Position numbers and translations under genes: made by a program
NCBI RefSeq assembly: GCF_001039355.2
Contig: NW_019775555.1
Coordinates: forward strand, 1 to 58,110
Origin: Lingula anatina
Taxonomy: Eukaryota; Brachiopoda; Lingulata; Lingulida; Lingulidae
Length of the DNA: 58,110 nt
Direction of reading: 5' to 3'
Notes under the pieces: generated by a model
The model's database searches: none
What the model saw: only the letters and a program-made list of their open reading frames with translations
Told to the model about the DNA's origin: nothing
In this document: piece by piece, positions 11,822 through 23,225 of the stretch
Position numbering within the stretch: position 1 is the stretch's first letter
How the letters are laid out: the number at the start of each line of letters is the position of its first letter

Positions 11822-12403
11822 GGAGAACGGACGAAAATTGGTGCGCGCACAGGATGTCATCCATAAAAATAAAAAAGTGTGGCCTAAGTCACATACGGGC
11901 AATCTTAATGTGACCTTTTCTGATGAACTGCTCTTTACAAATTTTACAACCCATACATCTAAAAACTGGCAGAGATACGCCCATAGTTAGTATTGAAATT
12001 GAATGGGAAGTCACATATTGTCAATCTTCCTGTGGCCTTGAGTTTGACATTTGGCCTACTTTTTCACCATGGACTAAACTAAATTTTTGTAAATTTTCCA
12101 TCCCTTACAACTTGAAAACTGGCAGAGATACCCCCATCGTTACTATTGAACTTGAATAGGAAGCCACATATTGGCAATCTTATTGTGACCTTGAATACAG
12201 GTCAATTTGAAAATCCGCTTGATTGGACCATTTTTACAGTTTTACTGATTTCTCACTTCTTTTAACATATTTTTAGAACTCTTGTTTATTGCATTTGATA
12301 GAGCTTGTCATATACAAGACTGGTGATGGTGTCCCTTTTTTGGTTTTCCATGTGAATACCCTTACTCCAGCTTGTGGTACAATTTCCAGAGGCAGTATCA
12401 CTT

Positions 12404-12417
12404 CTCTGATCCTCTAG
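12404..12417 (+). other. 3' terminus of an F element (CTAG end)
   Basis: CTGATCCTCTAG closes this F copy. The same terminus closes copies at 17090 and 54723, each time followed by different flanking DNA, which fixes the family end. A hairpin upstream is decayed here but intact in the 17090 copy. Confidence 0.55.
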
Positions 12418-12422
12418 TTTTT

Positions 12423-14130
12423 ATGTACAGACACAGATGTGTCTGTACATATTGCCATCACCTGCGTCTGTCGTCGCCGTCATCGTGCACTTTTAGCGTA
12501 AACAGGATAAGTGAAAGACATTTTACCTTTTGGCTTTTTATTTACAGAGCTGATGAATATTCATAAAAGGCAGCTCAAGTTCAAAAATCAGCATGATCAG
12601 GCCATTATTTTAGCAGTTATGTTGTTTTTTCACTTTTCAGCATATATTCAACACTGTAAACACATTTCAAGGCAAACCGATACGCCTGTTGTCATGAAAC
12701 TCACAGGTGTAATCAATCTTACTAAAACGCAGGTCATGATTGAAAATCAGCATGATCGGGCCATTATTTTAGAAGTTATGCTGTTTTCTCACTTTTCATC
12801 ATATATGCAACACTGTAAGCACATTTCAAGGAAAACCAATAGGCTTATTGACATGAAACTCACAGGAGTGCTTAATCTTACTAAAATACAGGTAAAGTTC
12901 TTAAATAAGCTTGGTTGGTTCAGTTGTGATGCAGTTATGCCTTGTTTTGTTTATGAGTGCTTTTACTTCAGATTCAATTCTTAGGCATGATTACAGTCTT
13001 ATTATTGAACTAATTAGATACGTATAACTGTTCTTTTGAGAAATTTTTCATCTTTACAATATTGTTTGTTGATTACATAAAAATGGTGTTAAACCTTTAT
13101 TAATCTATAGTGTAATTAAGTGTCAATAATGAAAAAAAAGCAAATCATTGCAGTTTGTCAGATTTAATCATTTACTATGTTCAGAATCTCAGAATGGAGC
13201 AAATTGAACATTTAACGTTGTTCTACTGATATTTTCTACATCTCAACAATTTTCTTAGTTGATCATTAAAAAAGTACAGTAAATTAATTGTTTTATATAA
13301 AAAAAAAGTGTTAAAATGGAAATAAACCCATTTCAGTACAGTTCTATCTTGTTTACATTTTGGCAATTTCAAGGTGTGACTTTGAAGTTCCATAGTCCCG
13401 AATACCTTTTATAGTCACATTTTCTGAATATTCATGATACTTCTGTTTTATCATTAACAATTGATAGTCATTATGCTGTTAAGCATTATGCAATATTGCA
13501 TCAAAATTGAAGAAAACTCTATTCTAGGCACTGCCGCCTTAGTGCCCATTAAAGGAAAACCATGTCACTCACTCTTCTCAAATTTACATTAAAGAAACAT
13601 GGGCCGTAAATGCAGCTTCCTTTGGAAAAGCAGTCTAATTAATTGACTTCTTTTACTGCAACTTATGCATTTTAGTGAAAGATTCCTTTTTTTATCGTAT
13701 TGGCATATTCAGTGTGGAACTCAGAACTCCCATGGGCATAAAGCTGAATGATAATCAAATTTTCTACAGAAAGTCAGCTGAATTGATTTATCATTTATTA
13801 TTGCATTAATGCAATTTCATGAATTTTCATTTTTCTCATTCTGGCATTTTCAAAGTGTGCAGTTGAATTCTCATGGGCCTGAAGTCTTATGGTTGTTACA
13901 TATTTTACTTACATCGGTAATATCTGTTGAGCTTAATTAAAATTTGATGTTGAATTTGCAGTTAAGCATAATGTACTTTTGCATCAGAATTGACAGTAGC
14001 ATATTTTGTGCATTGTTATTTTCTGCTTTTTGTCTGTACATTTGACAGCTTTGCTGCCTTGTTTCTTGAATGTGTGAATTTTTTTTGTCATATATTCCTT
14101 TTCTATCGCCTCTCTGATCCTCAGGTTTTC
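12423..14130 (+). mobile_element. GE-type modular element, clearest copy
   Basis: Starts with a perfect 28-base palindrome at 12423-12450 (13-bp arms, loop GA). Next come GCCATCACCTGCGTCTGTC and tandem G units (AAAATCAGCATGATC at 12584 and 12743, period 159 bp). E units follow from about 13330 to 14060. The last E unit ends CTGTACATTTGACAGCTTTG. The final segment CGCCTCTCTGATCCTC at about 14108-14123 resembles the F terminus. The 157-codon frame at 12511-12984 arises because the G period is divisible by three; it has no domain. Confidence 0.6.
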
Positions 14131-14375
14131 CACATAGTTTGCATTGTGACACATCCTGTTAGTATTTGAAAGTCTGGTGGTGAAAATTCTGGTTAAAATT
14201 GATTATTTTTAGAACAAGTATTCCTCTTACTACCTGTAGGATTTGGACTGTCAAAATGCTACATATTTTATTTTTAGCTAAAGAAATCAGCCCCTTGGCC
14301 TCTTTATTGAAATTTTTTTATATAAAGCAAGCCTAACTTGTCACTTGCTGTTGTTTTTCCCATTATATTTAAGTT

Positions 14376-14381
14376 TTGTGT

Positions 14382-14412
<31 letters not shown>

Positions 14413-14428
14413 GGAGGGTAAGGGGGGG
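14376..14428. repeat. GT microsatellite and G-run
   Basis: A TG dinucleotide run is directly followed by a long G-run interrupted by a single A. Simple sequence, error-prone in assembly. Confidence 0.9.
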
Positions 14429-14813
14429 GGTCATAATAAAAATCTGATTCCACCCATGAAATTTTGACTCTGGGAGTCAGATTTTCATGTTACTACAGGA
14501 TTGGAGCTGTGTAACTCTATCTACAATGATGCTTTGGCCTACAGCTTACAATTTGCAAAATATGTCATAAGTTTTAGCTTGACAAAATTTTAGAGGCTAC
14601 ACGTGGTGAATCCGTTTGATTTTGTACAGCCACTGTCTGCCTCAGCAGAGACGCCGCATGAAAGGGATTTACAAGCAGTATATGTACACCCTACAGTATA
14701 ATCTAAGCTTAACCATCTCGACCTGATGATGTTTTGCTAACAAAGTCTCTTGAATGAATATGAAATTTCCTTTTTCGTCTTGCTCAGATCAGTAACAGTC
14801 TCCCAGTAACTAA

Positions 14814-15070
14814 GGCTTCGTTCACATGCAATGTCTATTTTCTAAATTCTATTTTCTATTTGCGGTATGTCTTATGATCACGGTCTGTGGCCTAAATATC
14901 CCGCGGCGTAATTACTGGCAGCGCGAGCCAGTTAATATAAGTTACTATAAGTAACTGGCTCGCGCTGCCAGTAATCACGCGGCGGGATATTCAGGGCACA
15001 GACCGTGATCATAAGATAGCGCAAATAGAAAATAGAAATTAGAAAATAGACATTGCATGTGAACGAAGCC
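14814..15070. mobile_element. MITE family A, copy 1 (257 bp hairpin)
   Basis: Begins GGCTTCGTTCACATGCAATG and ends with its inverse. Almost the whole length folds into one hairpin with arms of about 120 bp (CGCGGCGTAATTACTGGCAG against its complement near the centre). TAA flanks both ends (14811-14813, 15071-15073), matching PIF/Harbinger target choice. A second copy of identical length is at 33300. Non-coding. Confidence 0.85.
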
Positions 15071-15073
15071 TAA

Positions 15074-15700
15074 ATCCCTTGAAGGAATATGAAAATTGCC
15101 TTAATTCTTCAATATTTTTTGGGATGTTTATTGAAACATTGTATTGCGTTTTATAGGCTTTGGGTAGTAGTTAGGTTGTGTCTGAAGTACAGTGTGCACT
15201 ACAAAGAAGTATTTTTCAACAGGGGCATCATGCATACAAGCTGGTTACATCAAATTACTTTATGAGAATTTTGTAAGCCCACCACAGCTGTCCTGACAAG
15301 CCAAGATGCCAGTTTCCAAAATAATTTGTAAGCCTTTCAGCCGTATTTGGAAATATAGACAGTCCAGTGATGGCTGTGACTGTCCTAATGACCACTAGTG
15401 GGTTTGCTGGGAAAAGGCCTTGTGGATGCTGTAGATCAGAAATGAGATGTTCTATTCATATTTCTTTTCTGTTTCCTTGGAAGTAGGACACTTGTTATGT
15501 ATAATTTGATTTACTGTAACACCATGACCTGCCAATGCTCTGCTTCTGCTGAGCAAAGTCTTAGATCAAAGCCTGCACCAGCAATGCGTGCAAAACAGCA
15601 TTCAAACTGACAATGCCGCCCTTTGGCATGGTGAATAAAGAATGTTAATGAATGAAAAAAGGTTTGGTCTGGAGTGTCTTATTTTCTGTCTTTTTATTTT
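15074..15700. other. unique-looking stretch, no gene seen
   Basis: No frame of interest and no repeat shared within the window. Contains TGGTGAATAAAGAATGTTAA near 15628, a possible polyadenylation context, but no gene upstream can be supported. Confidence 0.3.
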
Positions 15701-15705
15701 GCTAG

Positions 15706-15778
15706 GTTGGTCATTCTAAACTGAAGTGGAGATAAGAGCCTTAAGATCTTGTGACATTGTCCACAGTTTTCACTACAG
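15706..15778 (+). other. candidate non-coding exon (weak)
   Basis: A pyrimidine-rich acceptor TTTTTATTTTGCTAG (15691-15705) and a donor CTACAG/GTAAGG (15778/15779) bound a 73-nt segment with stops in all plus-strand frames. The splice signals are good by eye, so an untranslated exon is possible. There is no other support. Confidence 0.2.
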
Positions 15779-15786
15779 GTAAGGAG

Positions 15787-16210
15787 TTTTTTTTTTTTTT
15801 TTTTTTTTAGAGAGACTTAATTTATTTTTATTGCCAGACATTGCGTCTGAACATATAGCCATCTGACCATCACCTATATCTTTTGTCAGGTTTGTCAGCA
15901 TAGACCACTTTTTACTTGTTAATGCCATATGATGTTAAAGTAACAAATATTCTCTAACTTACAGGAGTGGGAAATAATACAGAGTGCATTATCAGCTTGA
16001 TTGGATTATATATCTTCTTTTTAGTTTTGAAAGTTTTTTTCCTTTTTTGACAAATCATCATTACTCCTGTATGACTGTATATTCCTATGGGTCTGAAGCC
16101 TAGTGCTAGCTACATATTTTGAATGTCCACAGTAACCATAGTGCATAATTAAAGAGTGGTGGTGATTTTGGTGTTAGTCATTATCACAATTTACATTAAA
16201 ATTTCCAAAA
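15787..16210 (+). repeat. poly-T then GE head, G and E fragments
   Basis: A T-run (about 15787-15808) precedes the GE head (TGCGTCTGAACATATAGCC, 15844). It is followed by short G-like (to 16060) and E-like (GGGTCTGAAGCC near 16090) pieces. A truncated GE element. Confidence 0.45.
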
Positions 16211-16239
16211 ACATGTTATATATGTGCGCTTTCTCTATA

Positions 16240-16738
16240 TATCATTTTAAGACTGGTTAAATTGCAAGAATGTAGTTGGAAAACTAGGAATATGGATAAT
16301 GCTGTCAGAATACAATCTGAATATTTAGAATGTACTTTGAATTTCATACGAGGGAAGTTTGACTGCTGGCTGAAATAGAATTTCGGCCAGCAATCAAGAT
16401 GCATTTGAGTTGCATTCCAACTCATTTGAGGCACATGCAGAACATTCTGGCAGGAATTGAAGTGTCTTGCCATTTCGGTTCTCCTTTGAACGCTATCAGA
16501 ATGTTTCAAATGGTGTTGAAATGCTGTAAGAATATTTAGAATGCACTCACAGTGCAGTTAGAATACAATAAGAATAGTTATACCATTCGATATTTTTCCA
16601 CTTGGAATGCCCTTTAAAAGTTTTAGGCATGAGCAAAACATTCCGACTGGACACAAGAATGGGTCCATATATTTTGAATGCAAAGAATTCTCATTCTGAC
16701 TACATTCTAGCTCATTCCGCCTCTAGTGTGACTAGGGT
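16240..16738. mobile_element. element H with CTAGTGTGACTAGGG right end
   Basis: Dense in GAATG/CATTC words. Shares long blocks with 22612-23215: GAATGTAGTTGGAAAACTAG, then GATAATGCTGTC, AATTGAAGTGTCTTGCC-like blocks and CTCCACTTGGAATGC-like blocks. The right end TCTAGTGTGACTAGGG is the inverse of the left end of the 22612 copy (CCCTGTCACACTT), so the family has short TIRs. The two copies complement each other's missing ends. Small frames inside are not genes. Confidence 0.55.
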
Positions 16739-17090
16739 ATTTAATCTCCAAAACTGGCAGAGATATGTCCATTGTTACTATTGAACTTGAATAGGAAGTC
16801 ATATACTGACAAATTAACTGTGATCTTGAAATTGACCTTTGACTTACTTTTCACCATGAATATCTCTTCACAAATTTGGATTTAAACTTTAACTTTTCCC
16901 CATGATTTTGTTTTAAAAGGTAATTTTCAACAAAAATATTGAGTACTCTTGTTTACTGCATTTTGTAGAGCTTGTCAAGTACAACTCTGGAGGTGCTCAG
17001 AGGTCCCTTTTTTTGGTTTTCCATTTGAATGTGCTTACTCCAGCTGGTGGTACAATGCCCGGAGGTGGTATCACCTCTCTGATCCTCTAG
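16739..17090 (+). mobile_element. F-type Helitron-like element, 3' part
   Basis: One F unit (AACTGGCAGAGATATG, TATTGAACTTGAATAGGAAG) is followed by the family tail (TTGTAGAGCTTGTCAAGTAC, TTACTCCAGCTGGTGGTACA) and the terminus. Just before the end GAGGTG-GTAT-CACCTC (17062-17077) forms a clean hairpin, nine bases before CTAG at 17087-17090. This hairpin-plus-CTRR arrangement is typical of Helitron 3' ends. The F array is truncated on its left by element H. Confidence 0.65.
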
Positions 17091-17114
17091 TTTTCCTGTG
17101 TCAACAATTTTCTT

Positions 17115-18290
17115 AGATGATCATATAAAAATGACAGATGACAGTAAATTGATTATTTTGTTTTATGTAAAAAAGGCGTTGAAAATGGAAAACTCTTTGC
17201 AGTACAGTTCTCTCTCATTTACATTTTGGCATTTTTAAGGTGTGACTATGAACTTCCATTGGCTTGAAGACTTTTATTGGTCACATTTTCTGAATACCCC
17301 TAATACTTTTATTTTATTTTAATAAATTGATGGTCATTATACTGTTAAGCGTTATGTACTATTGCATCAAAATTGAAGAAAACCCCATTTTGGGCTCTGC
17401 TGCCATAGTGACCATTAAGGGAACCTATGTCACTCACTCTTCTCACACTTTCAGGAAAGACACATAGGACTAAAATACAGCTTCAGTTGGAAAATCTGTC
17501 TCATTAGTTAATTTTCTGGAAGTAAATATAGTTTTTTGTTAGAATTAAAATTATTCACATATTGACATTTTCAAGGTGTGGCTTTGAAAATTCCATATGC
17601 TTGAAGATCTTTGCAATTCACATTTTTTGAAATCCTTGATACTTTTATTTTATTATTAAAATTAATGGTAATTATGCTGGTTAGCATTATGTAATATTGC
17701 ATCAAAATTGAAAAAAAAAATTTTGGGCACTGCCTTTAAAATGACCATTAAAGAAAAATGATGTCACTTACTCTTCCTAAAGGTACAGGGAAGAAACATA
17801 GGACTAAAATATAGCCCGAGTTGGAAAAGCAGTCTAATTGGCCTCTTTTCCAGTTGTACATTTTCATGAAATTTTTATCTTTTACATATTGGCATTTTCA
17901 TTGTGGGACTTAGAATTCCCATAGACAAGAATGCCAGTGGTAATCATATTTTATTAATGTCCAAGTTATTAATAGTAGATTTTTAAAATTTGATGGTAAT
18001 TATCCCATTAATCATTATGTAATATTGCATCAAAATTGACAAAAAACCTACTTCGTGCACTTCCACTACAAATGTTATAAAAAGAAAAGTGTGTTACTTA
18101 TTATGTTTAACTTAAAAGTGTGAACTTTCATAGGCATGAAGCCTGATGCATTTACTTTCATCGGTATTACCTATTGTACATTATTAAAATTTGATGTTGA
18201 CTGTGCAGTTAAGCATAATGTATTATTGCATCAGAATTGACAGTATCCTATTTTGTTTATTATTATTGCTTTTTTACCTTAAGCTGAAAT
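17115..18290 (+). repeat. tandem E array (period about 330 bp)
   Basis: Three to four E units in tandem. The landmark TGGCATTTTTAAGGTGTGAC-like block recurs at about 17226, 17562, 17888 and (truncated) 18115, spacing 326-337 bp for complete units. Each complete unit ends around TAATATTGCATCAAAATTGA. The last ends in a TTGACAGTATCC/TTATTATTGC block. No coding. Confidence 0.7.
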
Positions 18291-20180
18291 TATAGGACTT
18301 GTATATTTGTCTTGAGATAATTTTATATAGATATAATATTTTAGGTGAGAAAAGGAAGAATGTGCAAGTACTGGGAAATGATTTGTTAATAATAATGTGG
18401 TCATTCCTTTTCCTGCACTTTCCATCTTTCATGCAGGCATCTGTGGGAAATTTGTACGGTCAAATCTTCAAAGTGCCAAGCTCCAGTTTCTCTTTATATC
18501 TCATCTGTGCTTCTGGGGGTAGTCCCTCCTCATACTGTTTTGCTGTTGTAAAGTAAAAGGTTCTTTAAATATACCAAATATGTTGTCTATGATGAGCAAT
18601 TTTTATCATCTATCCATTACAAACTATGGGGAAAACCGGAAGTTGCGTCACTTCTGTGCCCCAAACATAGTGTGTGACAATATTCCACCCACTTACTCCA
18701 ACTTCTAGAATACCATTGTAGCAGTATTGCCAGTCTGATTCTCTAATTTGAACTATATCATAACCCGTGCTGTGCATGATGGCTGGTCTCTGGGTATGTA
18801 TGTTTGGATTGCACAAGAGGCTCTGATTTTGTATAGCTTCTCTAAATATTTATTTAGTGGAGAGAATGATATAGCTAACTCAGGAAGGTAAGGTTGACTT
18901 GAGCCTAACAAAAATAACATAGATGCTTGTGGAGGGGCAGGTCAGCTGCTAACATTGTCCACTATCTGACTATAATGGAGATATTTATCAGCAGCTTGAG
19001 TCAGATTAACTGGGGCATTGATGAGAATAAATTTGGAAGCCAGACACTCTGAAAGTTGTTGGTGACAAGCAGTCAGTTTGTTAATTTGCTAACTTAGAGG
19101 ACCTGTTCTCTAATGAATGTTTTCCAGTGGGAGAGATTACCAAGGTAAACAATAAAAGGTGGAATCTAAGAAGTGATTTTTCATGGAGTTAGTTTGAAAT
19201 GTTCAGGTGATATATCTGTTTAGGTAGCTTTTCATCACTGGGAGATGATTTGACTAAATGCTGTGGTTCTGGCAAATTTGAATGCAGTTGTCATTATCTA
19301 TGCACAGTGATTTGACCATTCAGAGGGAGTCCTTATCCTTGACCAAATGAATTGTCCTAATGTGTTGCATGGGATTTAGAAGGTGAGAAATTGGCTGTTT
19401 AGTAAAAAAGATAGCCCTAGTTGGTTAAGTCCCATGTCAACACAAAGCTGACATCTCTCTCTGATCTCCCCTTGCTGAACTTACCAACTGGAGGTTATTA
19501 GTTCCTTTTCTAACAAAGAGTGATACAAAGGTATGAGGCGATTAGAGCCTGCCCTCTTTGCTTGTTTGATGTGGACTTACCTTTGTAATTGTGCCTGCTG
19601 TAAGTATGTTTTCTCTGTGTATGTGTGTTGTGTGATCTCCTCTCAGACAGGTGGCTGGTAGTAGATTGATGAACAGGGTTTGTTCTGGAAGAAAAAAAAA
19701 CCATTATGGGTAAGTTTGAAATGAATGTTCACTATCTTTGCAAATTTCATTGCTGTGCACTACAATATATCTCCACGCTCCATTTTGTGGTGTATGTTTA
19801 ATTACTAAAAAAATAAGGCACATGTATGTTTAATATTATTAAAGTTGAGTCTCTGTGCAAGATACAACTGCATATAGAAACATGTTTTAGCAGTCCATTC
19901 ACAACTGTGTTCTACTTTGAATTTTGCCTTCTTTACAATATATATATATATATCTTATTAGGGCCATGTGTAATATCATATTTGCTAATAGGCAAATTTT
20001 ATGTGGTTGGTATGTAAGGGGTTAAGTGCAACATAGATGTGACTAAGTTTTATATGAAGGGTCATTTTACATTTGTGTGCCTCTGAAGAGCCATAAGAAG
20101 TCATTTAAATTAGGTGTCTTTTTTATTACTCAGTTCTCCAGCAAGGGCTGATTTATACATTGCATATACAATATAAACAG
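18291..20180. other. unique-looking stretch with weak exon candidates
   Basis: No repeat family recognised. At 18437-18518 a strong acceptor (CTTTCATGCAG) precedes about 80 nt open in all three plus-strand frames, but the donor (GGG/GTAGTC) is poor. Another candidate at 19647 is listed separately. Otherwise the stretch reads as intron or intergenic. Confidence 0.3.
19647..19709 (+). other. candidate small coding exon (weak)
   Basis: Pyrimidine-rich acceptor ATCTCCTCTCAG (ends 19646) and donor TATGG/GTAAGT (19709/19710) bound 63 nt. One frame is open and reads QVAGSRLMNRVCSGRKKNHY; the other two have stops. The exon is symmetric in phase. No homology can be assigned. It could equally be chance in 58 kb. 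Confidence 0.22.
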
Positions 20181-20183
<3 letters not shown>

Positions 20184-20220
<37 letters not shown>

Positions 20221-20231
20221 TGTGTGTGTGT
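20184..20231. repeat. TG microsatellite
   Basis: A run of TG dinucleotides with a single GA interruption near 20219. Confidence 0.95.
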
Positions 20232-20282
20232 AGCTGCTTGATATGTTGTCCCAATTCAGGCAGAGTCTAAATCTACCTAGAA

Positions 20283-20518
20283 CTCTTTCCCCATGAAACT
20301 ATCTTTTAGGTCAATCCAGTTCCTTGGGAACTCTGACTGAATGCAATCAGATTAACATGCTGGCATTTAGTAGAATACAGAAAAGCTGGTTATTATATGA
20401 GTACATTGGAAACAAGAGGAGGGGTGTTCATCTGGTATTTGGAGTACATTTACAGGAGTCCCCAGTGGAGGTGTAAAGATCTTCATGGAACAATAATTTC
20501 ATTGGGAATGAGCCCTTG
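20283..20518. repeat. degenerate MITE related to 42040 copy
   Basis: Left end CTCTTTCCCCATGAAACTAT and right end TTCATTGGGAATGAGCCCTT are roughly inverse. The interior shares AGAAAAGCTGGTTATTATAT and GTACATTGGAAACAAGAGG with 42160-42200. An old copy of that short TIR family. Non-coding. Confidence 0.45.
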
Positions 20519-20519
20519 G

Positions 20520-21585
20520 TCTCACTTAAATACTTTCCCACGGAGAATCTTTTTTAGTGCCTATTAGTGGATAAGACGGCAAGCTTTTTATAGGGTCACC
20601 ATATTTTACCCTCAGGCTAGTTTGTCCACTGTTCTGAATGTGGCCTATGTCCCAATAAGTGACACATGTCTGTATGGAGTTGAAGCAGACTCATACTCTG
20701 GTTTGAAAAGATGGCTTTTCACATGTTTGGTTTATAGCAGTATCTGTTATTGCCTGCTGGCATGTTGAAGGCCAGGTGCAGTAATTGTTTATATAAATAT
20801 GTGGTGACACCTTATTTGTGTGTAGGATGGCAACTAATGCCTTTTCATATTGTGAACAAATTTTTTTCAGTCTGATTTGTAGCACATAATTGTAGTTAAG
20901 AGGTTTAGGAGGAGAGAGATCGGGTATTGTGCTGTTATATACACAGGTGTGTACAAACCGGTTGGCACCTCAATATTTGGACTGAAAGTTTACTAATGCT
21001 GGTAAATACAGTCTGTTAATACAGGTCAGGTGTCAGTAAAGAAACAATAAAGTTACGTAGACATTTATCAAAGGGACATATAACATTTAAATGCTATATG
21101 TTTGAAATGTTTGTCATCAGTGTATGAATCTTTGTTGCGATTGATAAAATAGTGAATTTGTCTCTATATGTTTTGAGTAATACTTTTTTAATCTGAACAA
21201 TAAGTTTGACTGTATACTGGTATTTTACATACAGATGCATAGGTATCAGTGCTAGGTTTAAAAATAGACATAGTTTTATGATTCAAGTGTTTGATATATA
21301 TATTTCTAGTTCACTTTTAGCCTCTTACCTTCATTTAACACTTCCAATCAGACATTATTGCATTTTGGTGATTATATGGGCCAGTTGCTGATGTACTGAA
21401 ACATCAAAGACAAAATGCCAAAAAAAAAAAAAAACATTTAAGGCTCTCCTACATCAGAATTTGTTGTTTTTACTCAAAGTATGTACCAATGCATATGAAT
21501 TGCATCAATTTTTTTACCATCTGACCTTATATTTGAAATTATTGACAGCTCTTTGAAAACTCAATTTGAACTGCCTGTTTTTTTT
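20520..21585. other. unique-looking stretch, nothing recognised
   Basis: AT-rich, with short A- and T-runs (for example 21420-21434). No frame or repeat of note. Confidence 0.3.
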
Positions 21586-21589
21586 TTGT

Positions 21590-22400
21590 CTCAGTCAGGG
21601 CATTGGCCTGGGCATGACGCTTGTTGAAACACACCCTTATCAAAATTTCTCCCAAATATCTCCCAAACTGATGGAATTGTGGAAATAGTTTATATAGAAG
21701 TCTAACAAAAAGTCATATGTGGAGATTCCAAATATGTCTTTGGATTTGACCTTTGACCTTTAATTCAAGGTCAAATGGGCTAAAGTTTTCTAAAAAATGG
21801 GAATTTTCTGCAAAAAAAAATTCTTTGTGCAAATCTTCAGAAACTATACAGATGTAAGCTCTCATATTAGAGTAAGGGGTTACAATTAGGGACTTCTTTG
21901 ATCTTCAGGAGTTTGAGGTCAGTCGGTGCATTTTCACAGGAGAAGCAGCCATTAGATGCCAAAACTGAAAATTCTCTGATTCTGGAAGCATTATTGGTAG
22001 AGATGTCTTGTATTTGCATTTGGCAGAGCTTGTCAAGTGAAATACTACAGGTAGTGTCGGTTATTTTGTTTTCCATACAGATTATGAGTTAGGCTGTATC
22101 AAAAACTGCAAGGTCACAATATTCATTGGTGAAAATAAAATGTGATACGCCCATAGTTTCTATAGAATTTAAATAGGAAGTCGTATGCTGGCAATCTAAC
22201 TGTGACCTTGAAATTGACCTTTGACCTACTTTTCACCATTAACTGAACTTTGCAAATTTTTCGTCCCTTTTATCTCCAAAACTGGCAGAGATTTGTCCAT
22301 AGTTACTTTTGAACTTGAATAGAAAGTCATATATTGGCAATGTTACTTAGACCTTTAATTTGACCTTAAACCTACTTTTCTCCACAAACTGTACTCAGGG
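21590..22400 (+). mobile_element. F-type element, copy without recognised 3' terminus
   Basis: Head/linker blocks CAGTCAGGGCATTGG, GAAGTCTAACAAAAAGTCAT, TTTGACCTTTGACCTTTAAT, CAGAAACTATACAG and CGGTGCATTTTCACAGGAG parallel 53740-54030. A tail-like piece (GGCAGAGCTTGTCAAGTGAA, 22021-22040) is followed by two F units (22085-22400). The order suggests rearrangement or two merged copies. The open frames at 21867-22092 are antisense shadows in the repeat. Confidence 0.5.
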
Positions 22401-22611
22401 ATTAGGTTGGAACTCCAAAAGCTTGGGCTATTTTAGCCCCCTATGACAAGAACAGTGGGCTATTTTCAAAAATTGTATTTAGTCGATTTCCAAATTTACA
22501 GAAATTTCAAGTTTCGATATTGAATCAGAAATAAAAATTGTCTTAATTCCTATTACCCATCAAATACTGTCTTAAAAAAAGTTTACAATGTATGATATTA
22601 TTTAAGGCCCT

Positions 22612-23215
22612 GTCACACTTATTCGGAATCAAAAGGAATCAAGCAGAACCAGCCAGAATGAAGAATTTTCAAAATTCTTACTACATTCGGGAAGAAATTT
22701 CAAATTGACCTAAATTCTTGTAAGAATGCCATTTGAAAACTCAGAATGTGCTTGAATCCGCCTGGAATGATTAATGCACATATCGACTTGTATTAGCTCT
22801 CAAATGCAGCTTGAATGTAGTTGGAAAACTAGGAATATTGATAATGCTGTCAAAATGCTGTCAGAATATTTAGAATACACTTCGAATGCTGTACGAGTGT
22901 AGTTCGATTGCTGAAATAGGATTTCGGCAGCCATTGAGATGTATTCAAGTTGCAATCCAGCTCATTCTTGCAGGATTTTAAGTGTCTTGCCATTTCGGTT
23001 CTCCCTCGAATGCTGTCAGAATGCCCTAAGAACATTTAAAATGCACTCATAGAGCAGTTAGAATATACTTAGAATGCCATTCGATATTTCTCCACTTGGA
23101 ATGCACTACAAAAGTTTTGAGCATGAGCAAAACATTCGGGCCGGCCACAAGAATGCTTAAAAATATTTGGAATGTTCTGAGAAATTTTAGAATGCTCTTC
23201 AAGTATCCAGGAAGA
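22612..23215. mobile_element. element H, copy with left terminus
   Basis: Left end GGCCCTGTCACACTTATTCG at 22608-22627, then repeated GAATG/CATTC words and the blocks shared with 16240-16738. The right terminus is lost or replaced near 23215, directly before another TIR element. Several 60-codon minus-strand frames are repeat-derived. Confidence 0.5.
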
Positions 23216-23225
23216 TTCTGAATAT

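Larger units (their letters stand above)
10956..11884. mobile_element. PIF/Harbinger-like TIR element inside an F array
   Basis: GGCCACACTTTTTTATTTTT begins at 10956 and its exact inverse ends at 11884. The inverted match runs through ATGGATGACATCCT, about 34 bp. TAA flanks both ends (10953-10955 and 11885-11887). Removing the insert and one TAA restores an ordinary F unit, so the insertion junctions are well supported. TWA target duplication is the PIF/Harbinger signature. The interior includes a 62-codon minus-strand frame and a 50-codon plus-strand frame of unknown identity. The assembly gap 11764-11801 lies inside. Confidence 0.75.
10393..12417 (+). mobile_element. F-type Helitron-like element, interrupted
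   Basis: GC-richer head with CTTCTCCTAGACTACAAGGG and CGCAATGCACCCTTGTCCAA (10440-10590; the same head is at 53540). A linker follows with ATGACCTTTGACCTG, then F units containing CTGGCAGAGATA and TATTGAACTTGAAT. The tail (12240-12417) ends TCTCTGATCCTCTAG. The F array is split by the TIR element 10956-11884. CTAG end, internal tandem units and no TIRs are Helitron-like hallmarks. The classification is inference because no Rep/helicase is present. Confidence 0.6.

Noticed and set aside
11545-11990. Frames containing a run of unknown residues
   Set aside because: They pass through the assembly gap and its homopolymer edges.
12511-12984. 157-codon plus-strand frame, the longest but one in the window
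   Set aside because: It runs through two tandem 159-bp G units (period divisible by three) and repeats itself; no domain.
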